Shown here: positions 1 through 7,000 of the stretch, one piece after another | Layout: the number at the start of each line of letters is the position of its first letter | Numbering within the stretch: position 1 is the first letter of the stretch | DNA from: Crocinitomicaceae bacterium | GTDB lineage: Bacteria > Bacteroidota > Bacteroidia > Flavobacteriales_D > Crocinitomicaceae | Length of the DNA: 7,424 nucleotides | Assembly (NCBI GenBank): GCA_030830385.1 | Contig: JAURNA010000104.1 | Coordinates: 1-7,424 of the forward strand | Direction of reading: 5' to 3' | Program-made: the position numbers and the translations under genes | The notes under the pieces: model-generated | The model's database searches: none | What the model was told of the DNA's origin: nothing | What the model saw: only the letters and a program-made list of their open reading frames with translations

Positions 1-32
1 ACCATGATTGATCCCAGAACATGTAGTCCCTT

Positions 33-291
33 CGTAATTCATAATTCGTAATTCATAATTCGTAATTCGTAATTCATAATTCATAATTCATAATTCATAA
101 TTCGTAATTCATAATTCATAATTCATAATTCATAATTCATAATTCATAATTCATAATTCATAATTCGTAATTCGTAATTCGTAATTCGTAATTCGTAATT
201 CGTAATTCGTAATTCGTAATTCGTAATTCGTAATTCATAATTCATAATTCATAATTCATAATTCATAATTCGTAATTCATAATTCATAATT
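33..291. repeat. 37-unit heptamer tandem repeat, CATAATT/CGTAATT
   Basis: There are 37 consecutive 7-bp units with no indels and no substitution except at unit position 2, which is A or G. By my reading the order is G A G A G G, 4 A, G, 8 A, 10 G, 5 A, G, 2 A, giving 16 G units and 21 A units. A degenerate 38th unit (CATAAAA) follows at 292-298. Runs of identical units suggest growth by slippage or local unit duplication. Every reading frame of the + strand contains TAA, so the array is not coding there. Short AT-rich heptamer arrays of this kind are known from intergenic DNA of some bacteria, but I cannot name the family. The array stops about 20 nt before the pth -7 element, so it fills the region upstream of that promoter. 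Its left flank, 1-32, shows nothing recognisable. Confidence 0.97.
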
Positions 292-316
292 CATAAAAAT
301 TCCACCCCAATTCTTG

Positions 317-324
317 TACCTTCG
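317..324 (+). promoter_or_regulatory. Candidate Bacteroidota -7 element of pth (TACCTTCG)
   Basis: TACCTTCG fits the Bacteroidota -7 consensus TAnnTTTG with one change (T to C), and the identical octamer lies before rpoN. Transcription would start near 329-331, leaving a leader of under 20 nt before the ATG at 348. No clear TTG-type -33 element is present at the right distance. That position (about 293-299) falls in the degenerate last heptamer unit. This is a motif match only. Confidence 0.5.
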
Positions 325-347
325 CAGTACGATCTCAATCAGAAATC

Positions 348-914
348 ATGAAATACCTCGTTGTCGGTTTGGGAAATCCCGGTGAAAAATACGCCGAAAC
401 GCGCCACAACATCGGATTTAAAGTCGTGGAGGCCTTCGCGCGCATGCAGGAAGCTCCGGCATTCAAACTGGATCGTCATGCTCATGTGACCGCTGCCAAA
501 TTCAAAGGTCGTCAGTTCATCCTAGTGAAACCAACAACGTATATGAATCTCTCCGGAAAAGCAGTTTCCTATTGGATGAATGCAGAGAAAATCCCGTTGG
601 AAAATGTCATTGTTATTACAGACGACATCGCCTTACCTTTTGGAAAACTACGCATGAAAGGAAAAGGATCCGACGGCGGACACAATGGTCTGAAAGACAT
701 CCAGGAAACTTTGGGGACCACAAATTACACACGTTTGCGCTTTGGTGTGGGCAGTAATTTCACAAAAGGTCGCCAGGCAGATTACGTTTTGGGAGAATGG
801 TCACCCGAAGAGCGGGACCAACTTGAGGAGCGCATTGCGACCTCGTTGGAATTCATAAAAAGCTACGCTACTATCGGGCTTCAACGCACGATGTCCAACT
901 GGAACGGAAAATAA
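348..914 (+). CDS. pth: Peptidyl-tRNA hydrolase
   Basis: This cytoplasmic esterase cleaves the bond between peptide and tRNA in peptidyl-tRNAs that drop off the ribosome, which recycles the tRNA. It is normally essential. The protein has 188 residues, against about 194 in E. coli Pth. The N-terminus VVGLGNPGEKYAETRHNIGF is the family signature, with Asn10 and catalytic His20 at the same numbers as in E. coli. Asn67 in KPTTYMNLSG, Asp92 in TDDIALPFG and His112/Asn113 in GGHNG correspond to E. coli N68, D93, H113 and N114, so all catalytic and tRNA-contacting residues are present. The ATG at 348 is supported by this alignment and by a promoter-like motif at 317. There is no Shine-Dalgarno sequence, which is usual in Bacteroidota. 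An 83-nt gap with no evident terminator separates it from asnS. Confidence 0.97.
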   Translation: MKYLVVGLGNPGEKYAETRHNIGFKVVEAFARMQEAPAFKLDRHAHVTAAKFKGRQFILVKPTTYMNLSGKAVSYWMNAEKIPLENVIVITDDIALPFGKLRMKGKGSDGGHNGLKDIQETLGTTNYTRLRFGVGSNFTKGRQADYVLGEWSPEERDQLEERIATSLEFIKSYATIGLQRTMSNWNGK

Positions 915-970
915 TTCCGCAAAGCCTTTGTTGTTCCGACATTTGCCACCCAAATTCATGGAAGTTTTCT

Positions 971-978
971 TACTTTTG
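971..978 (+). promoter_or_regulatory. Candidate -7 element of asnS (TACTTTTG)
   Basis: TACTTTTG is a full match to the Bacteroidota -7 consensus TAnnTTTG, 20 nt before the asnS start codon. A TTTG at 942-945 could serve as the -33 element, but its spacing of 25 nt is longer than the usual 17-23. Transcription would begin near 983-985, giving a leader of about 15 nt. Confidence 0.45.
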
Positions 979-997
979 ATTTCCTCAAAAATTCACG

Positions 998-2437
998 ATG
1001 AAAAGAATCAAAATTGCAGATGTTTTGTCCGGTTCTCTGGTAGGTGATCCGATAGTGGTAAAAGGCTGGGTACGAGCGTTCCGTGCGAATCGTTTTATCC
1101 AGCTCAACGACGGTTCTACGATCAAAAACATTCAGGCCGTTGTTGACTTCGAGAATTTTGATGAGCATACGCTCAAACGGGTAACCATTGGCTCTGCAAT
1201 TGCCATCACCGGAAAATTGGTCGAATCCCAGGGGTCGGGTCAGGCCCTGGAAATCCAGGTGGAACGAATTGATATCATCGGAGAGGCACATCCGGATGAC
1301 ATTCAGAAAACGGTGATGCAACCCAAGCGACACAGTTTGGAGTTCTTGCGTGAGCAGGCACACCTTCGCTTCCGAACAAATACATTTGGCGCTGTGTTTC
1401 GCATTCGACACGCTGTTTCTTACGCAATCCACAAATTCTTCAACGATCGCGGATTCTACTACCTGCATACACCAATCATTACCGGATCTGATGCAGAAGG
1501 AGCCGGTGAAATGTTCCGCGTGAGCACCCTGGATCCCAAAAATCCACCGTTGACAGACGACGGCAACGTTGATTACTCGCAAGATTTCTTTGGAAAGCAG
1601 GTGAATCTCACCGTATCCGGTCAGTTGGAAGCCGAACTCGGAGCATTGGCACTGGGTCAGGTATATACGTTCGGACCTACCTTTCGTGCGGAAAACTCAA
1701 ACACTTCGCGTCACCTCGCAGAATTCTGGATGATCGAGCCTGAGGTTGCATTCAACGATCTCACCGACAATATGGATCTCACGGAGGACTTCCTTCGATA
1801 CATTGCTGACTATGTGCTTACAAATTGCGAAGATGATCTCGCATTTTTGAACGAGCGCGAACAGAAAGAACAGCAATCGAAGCCCAAGAACGAACGTAGC
1901 GAACTTTCGTTGATCGAGCGATTGGAATTTGTTCGTGATAACGCATTTAAGCGCATAACCTACACAGAGGCGATCGACTATTTGCTCCGATCCAGACCAT
2001 ACAAGAAAAACCAGTTCAAGTTTGATGTTCAATGGGGAATTGACCTCCAAAGCGAACACGAACGATACCTGGTAGAGCGTGAGTTCCAATCTCCGGTGAT
2101 CATTACCGATTATCCAGCATCGATCAAAGCGTTCTACATGCGTCAAAATGACGATGGAAAGACCGTGGCCGCAATGGATGTACTTTTCCCGGGCATTGGA
2201 GAAATCGTCGGAGGTTCTCAGCGGGAAGAGCGATTGGACGTTTTGAAGGCGAAATGTGCCGACTTTGACATCCCGGAAGAAGAGCTTTGGTGGTACCTCG
2301 ACACGCGCCGTTTTGGAACCGTTCCGCATGCTGGTTTCGGACTTGGATTTGAGCGCATGGTGATGTTCGCGACAGGCATGACAAACATCCGTGATGTGAT
2401 CCCATTTCCGCGAACTCCACAAAACGCAGAATTCTAG
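998..2437 (+). CDS. asnS: Asparaginyl-tRNA synthetase
   Basis: This cytoplasmic class IIb aminoacyl-tRNA synthetase attaches asparagine to tRNA-Asn using ATP. It has 479 residues, close to the 466 of E. coli AsnRS. An N-terminal OB-fold anticodon-binding domain spans about residues 18-95. The catalytic domain follows, with motif 2 at 225-243 (FGPTFRAENSNTSRHLAEF) and motif 3 at 446-453 (GFGLGFER). The segment AEFWMIEPE at 241-249 and the C-terminus FPRTPQNAEF distinguish AsnRS from the related AspRS. A charged helical stretch at about 285-305 (NEREQKEQQSKPKNERSE) looks like a lineage insertion. The ATG at 998 gives the expected N-terminus. The gene ends 49 nt before rpoN. Direct charging implies that this organism need not rely only on the amidotransferase route to Asn-tRNA-Asn. 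Confidence 0.98.
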   Translation: MKRIKIADVLSGSLVGDPIVVKGWVRAFRANRFIQLNDGSTIKNIQAVVDFENFDEHTLKRVTIGSAIAITGKLVESQGSGQALEIQVERIDIIGEAHPDDIQKTVMQPKRHSLEFLREQAHLRFRTNTFGAVFRIRHAVSYAIHKFFNDRGFYYLHTPIITGSDAEGAGEMFRVSTLDPKNPPLTDDGNVDYSQDFFGKQVNLTVSGQLEAELGALALGQVYTFGPTFRAENSNTSRHLAEFWMIEPEVAFNDLTDNMDLTEDFLRYIADYVLTNCEDDLAFLNEREQKEQQSKPKNERSELSLIERLEFVRDNAFKRITYTEAIDYLLRSRPYKKNQFKFDVQWGIDLQSEHERYLVEREFQSPVIITDYPASIKAFYMRQNDDGKTVAAMDVLFPGIGEIVGGSQREERLDVLKAKCADFDIPEEELWWYLDTRRFGTVPHAGFGLGFERMVMFATGMTNIRDVIPFPRTPQNAEF

Positions 2438-2445
2438 CCCTCACT

Positions 2446-2474
2446 TTTGCAAAAAAAGAACTAAATTACCTTCG
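2446..2474 (+). promoter_or_regulatory. Promoter of rpoN, Bacteroidota sigma-A type
   Basis: TTTG at 2446-2449 and TACCTTCG at 2467-2474 are separated by 17 nt, matching the Bacteroidota layout TTTG-N17-23-TAnnTTTG with one change in the -7 box. The start codon follows 12 nt after the box, so the leader would be only a few nucleotides long. This is the best-formed promoter in the window, and it suggests that rpoN is transcribed independently of asnS. Confidence 0.6.
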
Positions 2475-2486
2475 TAAATCAGCTAC

Positions 2487-3927
2487 ATGGCATTGAAACA
2501 ATACCTGTCCCAAAAGCTCGAACAGCGACTGTCTCCTCAACAGATTCAGTTGATGAAGTTGCTGCAGGTGCCCACTATGGAGCTCGATCAGCGCATCAAG
2601 CAGGAAATTGAAGAAAATCCTGCACTGGAAGAAGGCGCTGATAAAGAAGAGGATGAGTTTGGGGATGAGGAATACGAAGATGAGCAAGACGCAGACGAAG
2701 ATGAGTTTGACATCTCGGATTATTTCAACGATGACGCGGATTACAAAACGCAGGTAAGCAACAAAGGAAAGGATGACGACAATGAGGTAATTCCGTTTTC
2801 CGGTGACCGCACGTTTCAGGAGCGTATGTCTCAACAGTTGAGTTTGCTTGCACTCGATGATCATCAGTACCTCATTGCACAGACCATCGTAGGGAATCTT
2901 GATGACTCCGGATACCTCAACCGTGAAATTGAAGCCATTGTAGATGACCTTGCATTCTCTTCAAATATGATGACCTACGAGGAGGAAGTTGAGTCTGTTT
3001 TGAAGATGATTCAGGGATTGGATCCTGCCGGGGTAGGTGCACGCGACCTTCGGGAATGTCTCTTGCTTCAGATCGATCGGAAGCAAAACGGAGACATCAC
3101 CAAATATACGGCTAAGCGTATACTCGAAGATCACTTTGAGGAATTCACCAAGAAGCATTACGCAAAAATTTCCAAACGACTGGAAATCGACGACGATGAT
3201 TTGAAGGACGATCGAGGAAATCATTCGTTTGAATCCGAAACCCGGTGGCTCGATGAAGGAAGCAGGTGGTAATTATCAACAAATTGTACCGGATTTTACC
3301 ATTTACGAGCACGAAGGAATACTTCAGCTTACCATCAATGGTAGAAATGCACCGGAGTTGCGCGTAAATCAACAGTATCGAAAGATGCTTGAAAGCTATG
3401 CCGAAGGTGCGAAATCGTCCAAAAAAGATAAAGAAGCCCTGACGTTTGTAAGGCAAAAACTCGATAGCGCCAAGTGGTTCATCGATGCCATCAAACAGCG
3501 ACAAAATACCTTGCTCGTAACGATGGAAGCCATCATGAACTACCAAAAGGATTACTTCCTTACGGGTGACGAAACCAACCTGAAACCCATGATTCTCAAG
3601 GACATCGCTGAGATCGTTGGTTTGGACATTTCAACCATTTCCCGCGTTGCCAACAGCAAATACGTTCAAACCGATTCGGGAATTTTTTCCCTGAAATACT
3701 TCTTTTCGGAGTCGCTTTCAACAGAGTCGGGCGAAGAGGTATCCACCCGTGAGGTGAAGAAAATTTTATCCGAAGCCGTTGATGGAGAAGACAAGAAAAA
3801 ACCACTTACCGATGAGAAACTGGCTCTTCTTCTTAAGGAAAAAGGCTATAATATTGCACGAAGAACCGTGGCGAAATACCGTGAACAGCTCAACATTCCG
3901 GTGGCCCGCCTACGAAAGGAATTGTAA
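2487..3927 (+). pseudogene. rpoN: RNA polymerase sigma-54 factor, frame broken near 3207
   Basis: Sigma-54 binds core RNA polymerase and directs it to -24/-12 promoters that need an ATP-driven activator. Two frames encode it. Part one, 2487-3206, gives 240 residues: region I at 1-50 (SPQQIQLMKLLQ at 16-27), a very acidic region II at about 48-98, and the start of the core-binding domain. Frame 1 then runs into unrelated sequence and stops at 3270-3272. Part two is read from about 3208 in the next frame: TIEEIIRLNPKPGG, the rest of the core-binding domain, the helix-turn-helix (DISTISRVANSKYVQT) and an intact RpoN box ARRTVAKYRE at 3856-3885. Restoring 2 nt near 3207 would give a normal protein of 480 residues. 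Both halves are otherwise undamaged, so the break is very recent or a sequence error. I see no slippery heptamer or stop context suggesting programmed frameshifting. The TTG at 3229 is not a credible independent start. Confidence 0.9.
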
Positions 3928-3930
3928 GCC

Positions 3931-4581
3931 ATGAAAACTGCCTCTCGGATTATTTCATGGGTATTTGTGCCGCTACTCACCCCTCTTTATGGTCTTATGG
4001 CCGCTCTGTTCATTCCTTCTGCACAAGATTTTCTGGAAATGGGTCGAGACTGCCTGTACGACGAACCTATGGCCCGCAAATGGGGCCTCGTTTACTTTTT
4101 CTTTTTCTTCGGAAGCATTGTGCCGGCCATTTCCTTTGGATTTCTGCACTTTTCAGGATTCATTTCAACCCTGGAAATCGACGACAGAAAGGAGCGGGGA
4201 CTTCCCATTGTCATCATGTTCGTGAGTTGCATCTTATTATACGCCTCAGCATTGTACGGCACCCGGGACAACGTCCACGATTCGAAATTCATCCTCTCCT
4301 ATCCTCTGGCAGGTGTTGTCGCTACCGGTATCTTCTTCATCATGACCCTTTGGAAGAAGGTCAGCCTTCATGCCGGCGGAGTTGGAATCATGACAGGGTT
4401 CCTCATCGCATACCTGAGTGTACACGTTGAATTTGCGACATGGCTAATTCCAGCCTGCGTGCTCATTTCAGGGTTGGTGATGTCGGCACGAGTTTACTTA
4501 GAAAAGCATACATTACAGGAAGTATTTATAGGATGGACAACCGGAGCCGTTGTATCATTTTTGGTGAATTATTTATACTAA
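3931..4581 (+). CDS. PAP2-like (type 2 phosphatidic acid phosphatase) integral membrane protein
   Basis: This 216-residue, very hydrophobic protein has about six or seven membrane segments (roughly residues 7-28, 52-75, 92-109, 119-140, 150-165, 168-184 and 198-214). The PAP2 phosphatase motifs are recognisable but modified. Motif 1 would be DDRKERGLP at 84-92. Motif 2 is SLHAGG at 145-150, where classic members have PSGH. Motif 3 is R187-x5-H193-x3-E197 in SARVYLEKHTLQE, with Glu in place of the usual Asp. The family removes phosphate from lipid phosphates such as phosphatidate, phosphatidylglycerophosphate or undecaprenyl diphosphate. The substrate here cannot be told, and the altered motifs leave activity uncertain. 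The ATG lies 3 nt after the rpoN stop, so the two genes are almost certainly co-transcribed. A phenylalanine run at 56-60 comes from a T-rich stretch within an intact frame. Confidence 0.8.
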   Translation: MKTASRIISWVFVPLLTPLYGLMAALFIPSAQDFLEMGRDCLYDEPMARKWGLVYFFFFFGSIVPAISFGFLHFSGFISTLEIDDRKERGLPIVIMFVSCILLYASALYGTRDNVHDSKFILSYPLAGVVATGIFFIMTLWKKVSLHAGGVGIMTGFLIAYLSVHVEFATWLIPACVLISGLVMSARVYLEKHTLQEVFIGWTTGAVVSFLVNYLY

Positions 4582-4633
4582 ATGATCTTTTCGGCAAAGT
4601 TCTTGTACGCATTCGAACATCAAGCACAGGAAA

Positions 4634-5437
4634 ATGAAACAATACACGTATCTCCTTCTCGTTTTACCCGCTATCATTGCCTCATGCGGAACCGTTAACG
4701 AAAAAAACAAGGGCAAAGGATTCAACTTGTTTACTGTTGAACAAGACAAGCAGCTCGGAGCCCAGGTAGCGACTGAAATTGACGCCGACATGACCACATA
4801 TCCATTACTGGATACTGTGAGATACAAAAATGTCTACGACTACATCTACGGTATTCGCGACAGCATTCTAAACACGGGAAATGTTGATTTCAAGGATGAA
4901 TTTGAATGGCGACTCCGCATTATTCAAGACGACAGTACGTTAAATGCGTTTTGCACACCTGGAGGATACATTTACATCTACACAGGAATTTTGAAATTCC
5001 TTGATTCAGAAGATCAATTTGCTGGTGTTTTGGGCCATGAAATTGCCCATGCAGATATGCGTCACTCAACGCGTCAGATGAGTAAACTTTACGGGGTGCA
5101 AATTCTCCTGGACGTGATCGCCGGAGACCGTCAGGCCCTGAAACAAGTCACTGGTGCGCTGATCGGATTGAAATTCTCACGCAAATTCGAGTCAGAAGCC
5201 GATGAGAAATCCGTGGCTTACCTCTGTCCAACGTCGTACAACGCAGCAGGAGGAGCCGGATTCTTTCAGAAAATTCAGGATATGGGTGGAACGCGTGTTC
5301 CGGAATTTTTGAGTACTCATCCCGATCCGGGAGATCGAATTGAGCATTTCCACAACGAAAAAATTGTAAACGGATGTACGGGAGATAACACCTACACAAA
5401 TAAATTCAAAGAAATGGTCGGGTTGCTGCCTGAATAA
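4634..5437 (+). CDS. M48-family zinc metallopeptidase, lipoprotein
   Basis: This is a predicted periplasmic lipoprotein peptidase of 267 residues. The N-terminus is a lipoprotein signal, with hydrophobic residues 5-15 and a lipobox ending in IIASC, which makes Cys18 the lipidated residue. The zinc site is H135-E136-I-A-H139 (LGHEIAHADMRH). The third ligand is probably Glu186 in FSRKFESEAD, with STHPDPGDRI at 227-236 closing the domain. This is the layout of the LoiP/BepA/Oma1-like M48 group, which takes part in quality control of outer-membrane and envelope proteins. The exact substrate is unknown. AGGA eight to eleven nt before the ATG resembles a Shine-Dalgarno sequence. The gene lies 52 nt behind the PAP2-like gene on the same strand and may share its transcript. 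No clear -7 element is seen in the gap, only TTGTAC followed by ATTCG at 4602-4615. No terminator hairpin follows. Confidence 0.92.
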   Translation: MKQYTYLLLVLPAIIASCGTVNEKNKGKGFNLFTVEQDKQLGAQVATEIDADMTTYPLLDTVRYKNVYDYIYGIRDSILNTGNVDFKDEFEWRLRIIQDDSTLNAFCTPGGYIYIYTGILKFLDSEDQFAGVLGHEIAHADMRHSTRQMSKLYGVQILLDVIAGDRQALKQVTGALIGLKFSRKFESEADEKSVAYLCPTSYNAAGGAGFFQKIQDMGGTRVPEFLSTHPDPGDRIEHFHNEKIVNGCTGDNTYTNKFKEMVGLLPE

Positions 5438-5463
5438 AATGGCGATTGTCTGCTACGGAACTG

Positions 5464-5495
5464 CCCGGAAAACTTCACTTGCATCCCGGAAAACT
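5464..5495. repeat. 11-bp direct repeat, 21-bp period
   Basis: CCCGGAAAACT occurs at 5464-5474 and again at 5485-5495, exactly 21 bp apart (two helical turns), in the 149-nt gap between the convergent M48 and S41 genes. The gap also holds GGGTTGAACCC at 5534-5544, but no hairpin with a T-run that would make a convincing terminator. Function is unknown and chance is possible. Confidence 0.6.
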
Positions 5496-5586
5496 CTTCT
5501 TTTGTAAATTCTTTCATTGCTATTCAAAGTTATGGGTTGAACCCTGCACAGAGTTTGGGGAACGGTTTCGTCTACAGCCTTAAAAA

Positions 5587-6885
5587 CTACTTGGCTTTAA
5601 TTCCCGAATGTATTTTACTGGTCTTTTCATGATTGAAAATGATAAGCGGTATGGAAATGGTGCACATTGAATTTTTAAGCGTGAATTTTTGCCATTCAGC
5701 TCCTGTAGTATAGTTGTTGGCTCCATGTGTTTCTTCCCCTTTAATTTCTACATTGTTCATATGTTCAATCCTGGAAAGAAACATCGTTGCCGCACTTCCT
5801 ACTCCGGAATCTATCAGAACTACAATGTTACCCTTAAATGAATTTTTACATTTTCCGTTCCGCTCAAAGTGTTTGTTGAGTCCCGTCAGGTAAATGAGAT
5901 GATCTTCCGAAAGAGTGTTACCATATTGCTTAAGCTTTTTGTGGAAATCTCGATAACTTTCAGCTTTAACATAAATATTGCGGAATAAGTTGAATGGTTC
6001 ACCGACAAAGTAATTGGCCAAGTCTGCACTGTAAAATGGTGTTCCTCCTCTGTTTCCTCTTAAATCTATTGTGAGCTCTTCAACTTGCGCTGACTCTATT
6101 TTTTTGAAGAATGCTTTAAGTTGGGTTTTGCTTTTTCTCAAGCTAGAACCATATGCGCTTGGCATGAAACAATCAATTTTCAGAACCGCAGTTTTATTCT
6201 TATCATCAATTGTCAGCTCAGGTAGATGCTCATTATTGACGGTATTAAATCGTTTTGAATTTAATTCAATGCCCATTGTTTTAAGGGTATCCCCGCTTTC
6301 AAGAATAATTTCAAAACAATCGCTTTGGTCAACAAATAATTTGAAGAATTTGGAAAAGTTGTCGTGATTAAACGCATGATATAAAGTCCCCTCGTAATTA
6401 CTGGAAGCTGACGGTATCCAATATTTTTTAGCCTTCTCTATTAGTGTGTCCGCATGAATATTGTTTATCGATGAAACAAGCGAGTTTCGGTTGTCATTTT
6501 TTTGCCCTAACAAATGTTCGCCGAGTAGTAAAGAGTTATTTTGATGAATGATTTTGAACGGGAAATAACCGCCTGTTATCACATTTTCATACGTGGAGTC
6601 CGGTAAATATGCCCCTGTATGTTCATCTCGAATTAAGTTCAAAAGAAATGTAAGATTCGAATAAAACTCTCCAATTGATCTGTTTTCGGATTTACTTAAG
6701 GACGTAAGTATTGAATCACATTTGCTATCCCAATCATTTTCTGTAATTCTAATCCAAGGGTTTGGATGATATTGATTCAATATATTTTTTACTTCTTTAA
6801 AATCTTCTGAGACAGAGGTGAAGTTCAGATGTTGGCTGGTTCCAACAAATGAGAAGAGCAGAAATATTATAAGTGCGTATTTCAT
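5587..6885 (-). CDS. Secreted S41-family serine peptidase, C-terminus probably short
   Basis: This 432-residue protein has a typical signal peptide (residues 1 to about 18), so it is exported to the periplasm or beyond. An N-terminal helical domain contains IRDEHTGAYLP at 85-95. The S41 core has LTIDLRGNRGG at 271-281, then VLIDSGVGSAATMF at 356-369 with Ser364 as probable nucleophile, and GEETHG at 383-388 followed by a SIPL strand. The CtpA-type catalytic lysine (TFGKGSVQ) is absent. His89, Ser364 and Glu384/385 would instead suit the tricorn-like arrangement common in Bacteroidota S41 proteins. Family members usually continue for some tens of residues after the IPL strand, with a GxxPD-type segment. 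This one ends at SGIKAK, and no other frame extends it, so the tail may be lost. Its GC content is visibly lower than in the genes to the left. No partner gene is adjacent, and the substrate is unknown. Confidence 0.85.
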   Translation of the reverse strand: MKYALIIFLLFSFVGTSQHLNFTSVSEDFKEVKNILNQYHPNPWIRITENDWDSKCDSILTSLSKSENRSIGEFYSNLTFLLNLIRDEHTGAYLPDSTYENVITGGYFPFKIIHQNNSLLLGEHLLGQKNDNRNSLVSSINNIHADTLIEKAKKYWIPSASSNYEGTLYHAFNHDNFSKFFKLFVDQSDCFEIILESGDTLKTMGIELNSKRFNTVNNEHLPELTIDDKNKTAVLKIDCFMPSAYGSSLRKSKTQLKAFFKKIESAQVEELTIDLRGNRGGTPFYSADLANYFVGEPFNLFRNIYVKAESYRDFHKKLKQYGNTLSEDHLIYLTGLNKHFERNGKCKNSFKGNIVVLIDSGVGSAATMFLSRIEHMNNVEIKGEETHGANNYTTGAEWQKFTLKNSMCTISIPLIIFNHEKTSKIHSGIKAK

Positions 6886-6910
6886 GGTTTCTGAAGAAAC
6901 GAAGACTACT

Positions 6911-6918
6911 CAAATTTG
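6911..6918 (-). promoter_or_regulatory. Weak candidate -7 element of the S41 peptidase gene
   Basis: CAAATTTG, which reads the same on both strands, matches TAnnTTTG with one mismatch and lies 25 nt before the start codon on the minus strand. I found no convincing -33 partner, so this is only a suggestion. Confidence 0.25.
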
Positions 6919-7000
6919 TTGTATCATCAGTAATTGCCTTATTCATGTTTACGGAGTTGTACGAATATATTGTCCTGGAATTTATTTGGGTGTGATTTTA

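Noticed and set aside
33..291. CRISPR-like array
   Set aside because: The 7-bp units abut with no spacers and differ at one base only; it is a simple tandem repeat.
956..1582. 208-residue minus-strand ORF inside asnS
   Set aside because: It is antisense to the conserved OB-fold and catalytic domain of AsnRS and has no family signature.
2466..2864. 132-residue hydrophobic minus-strand ORF
   Set aside because: It is the complement of the acidic GAN-rich region II of rpoN, which always yields an open Ile/Leu/Phe-rich antisense frame.
3201..3275. Programmed ribosomal frameshift in rpoN
   Set aside because: There is no slippery heptamer, no in-frame stop at the shift point and no obvious downstream hairpin; the first frame runs on for about 21 unrelated codons, as expected of a mutation or sequence error.
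3229..3927. Separate gene starting at TTG 3229
   Set aside because: It starts inside the sigma-54 core-binding domain, and family sequence continues upstream of it in the same frame (TIEEIIR), so it is the second half of rpoN.
4095..4116. T-rich run in the PAP2-like gene as a frameshift site
   Set aside because: The frame stays open and the protein matches its family on both sides; the run simply encodes phenylalanines in a membrane segment.
5534..5544. GGGTTGAACCC as a terminator
   Set aside because: A one-base loop cannot form a hairpin, and no T-run follows on either strand.
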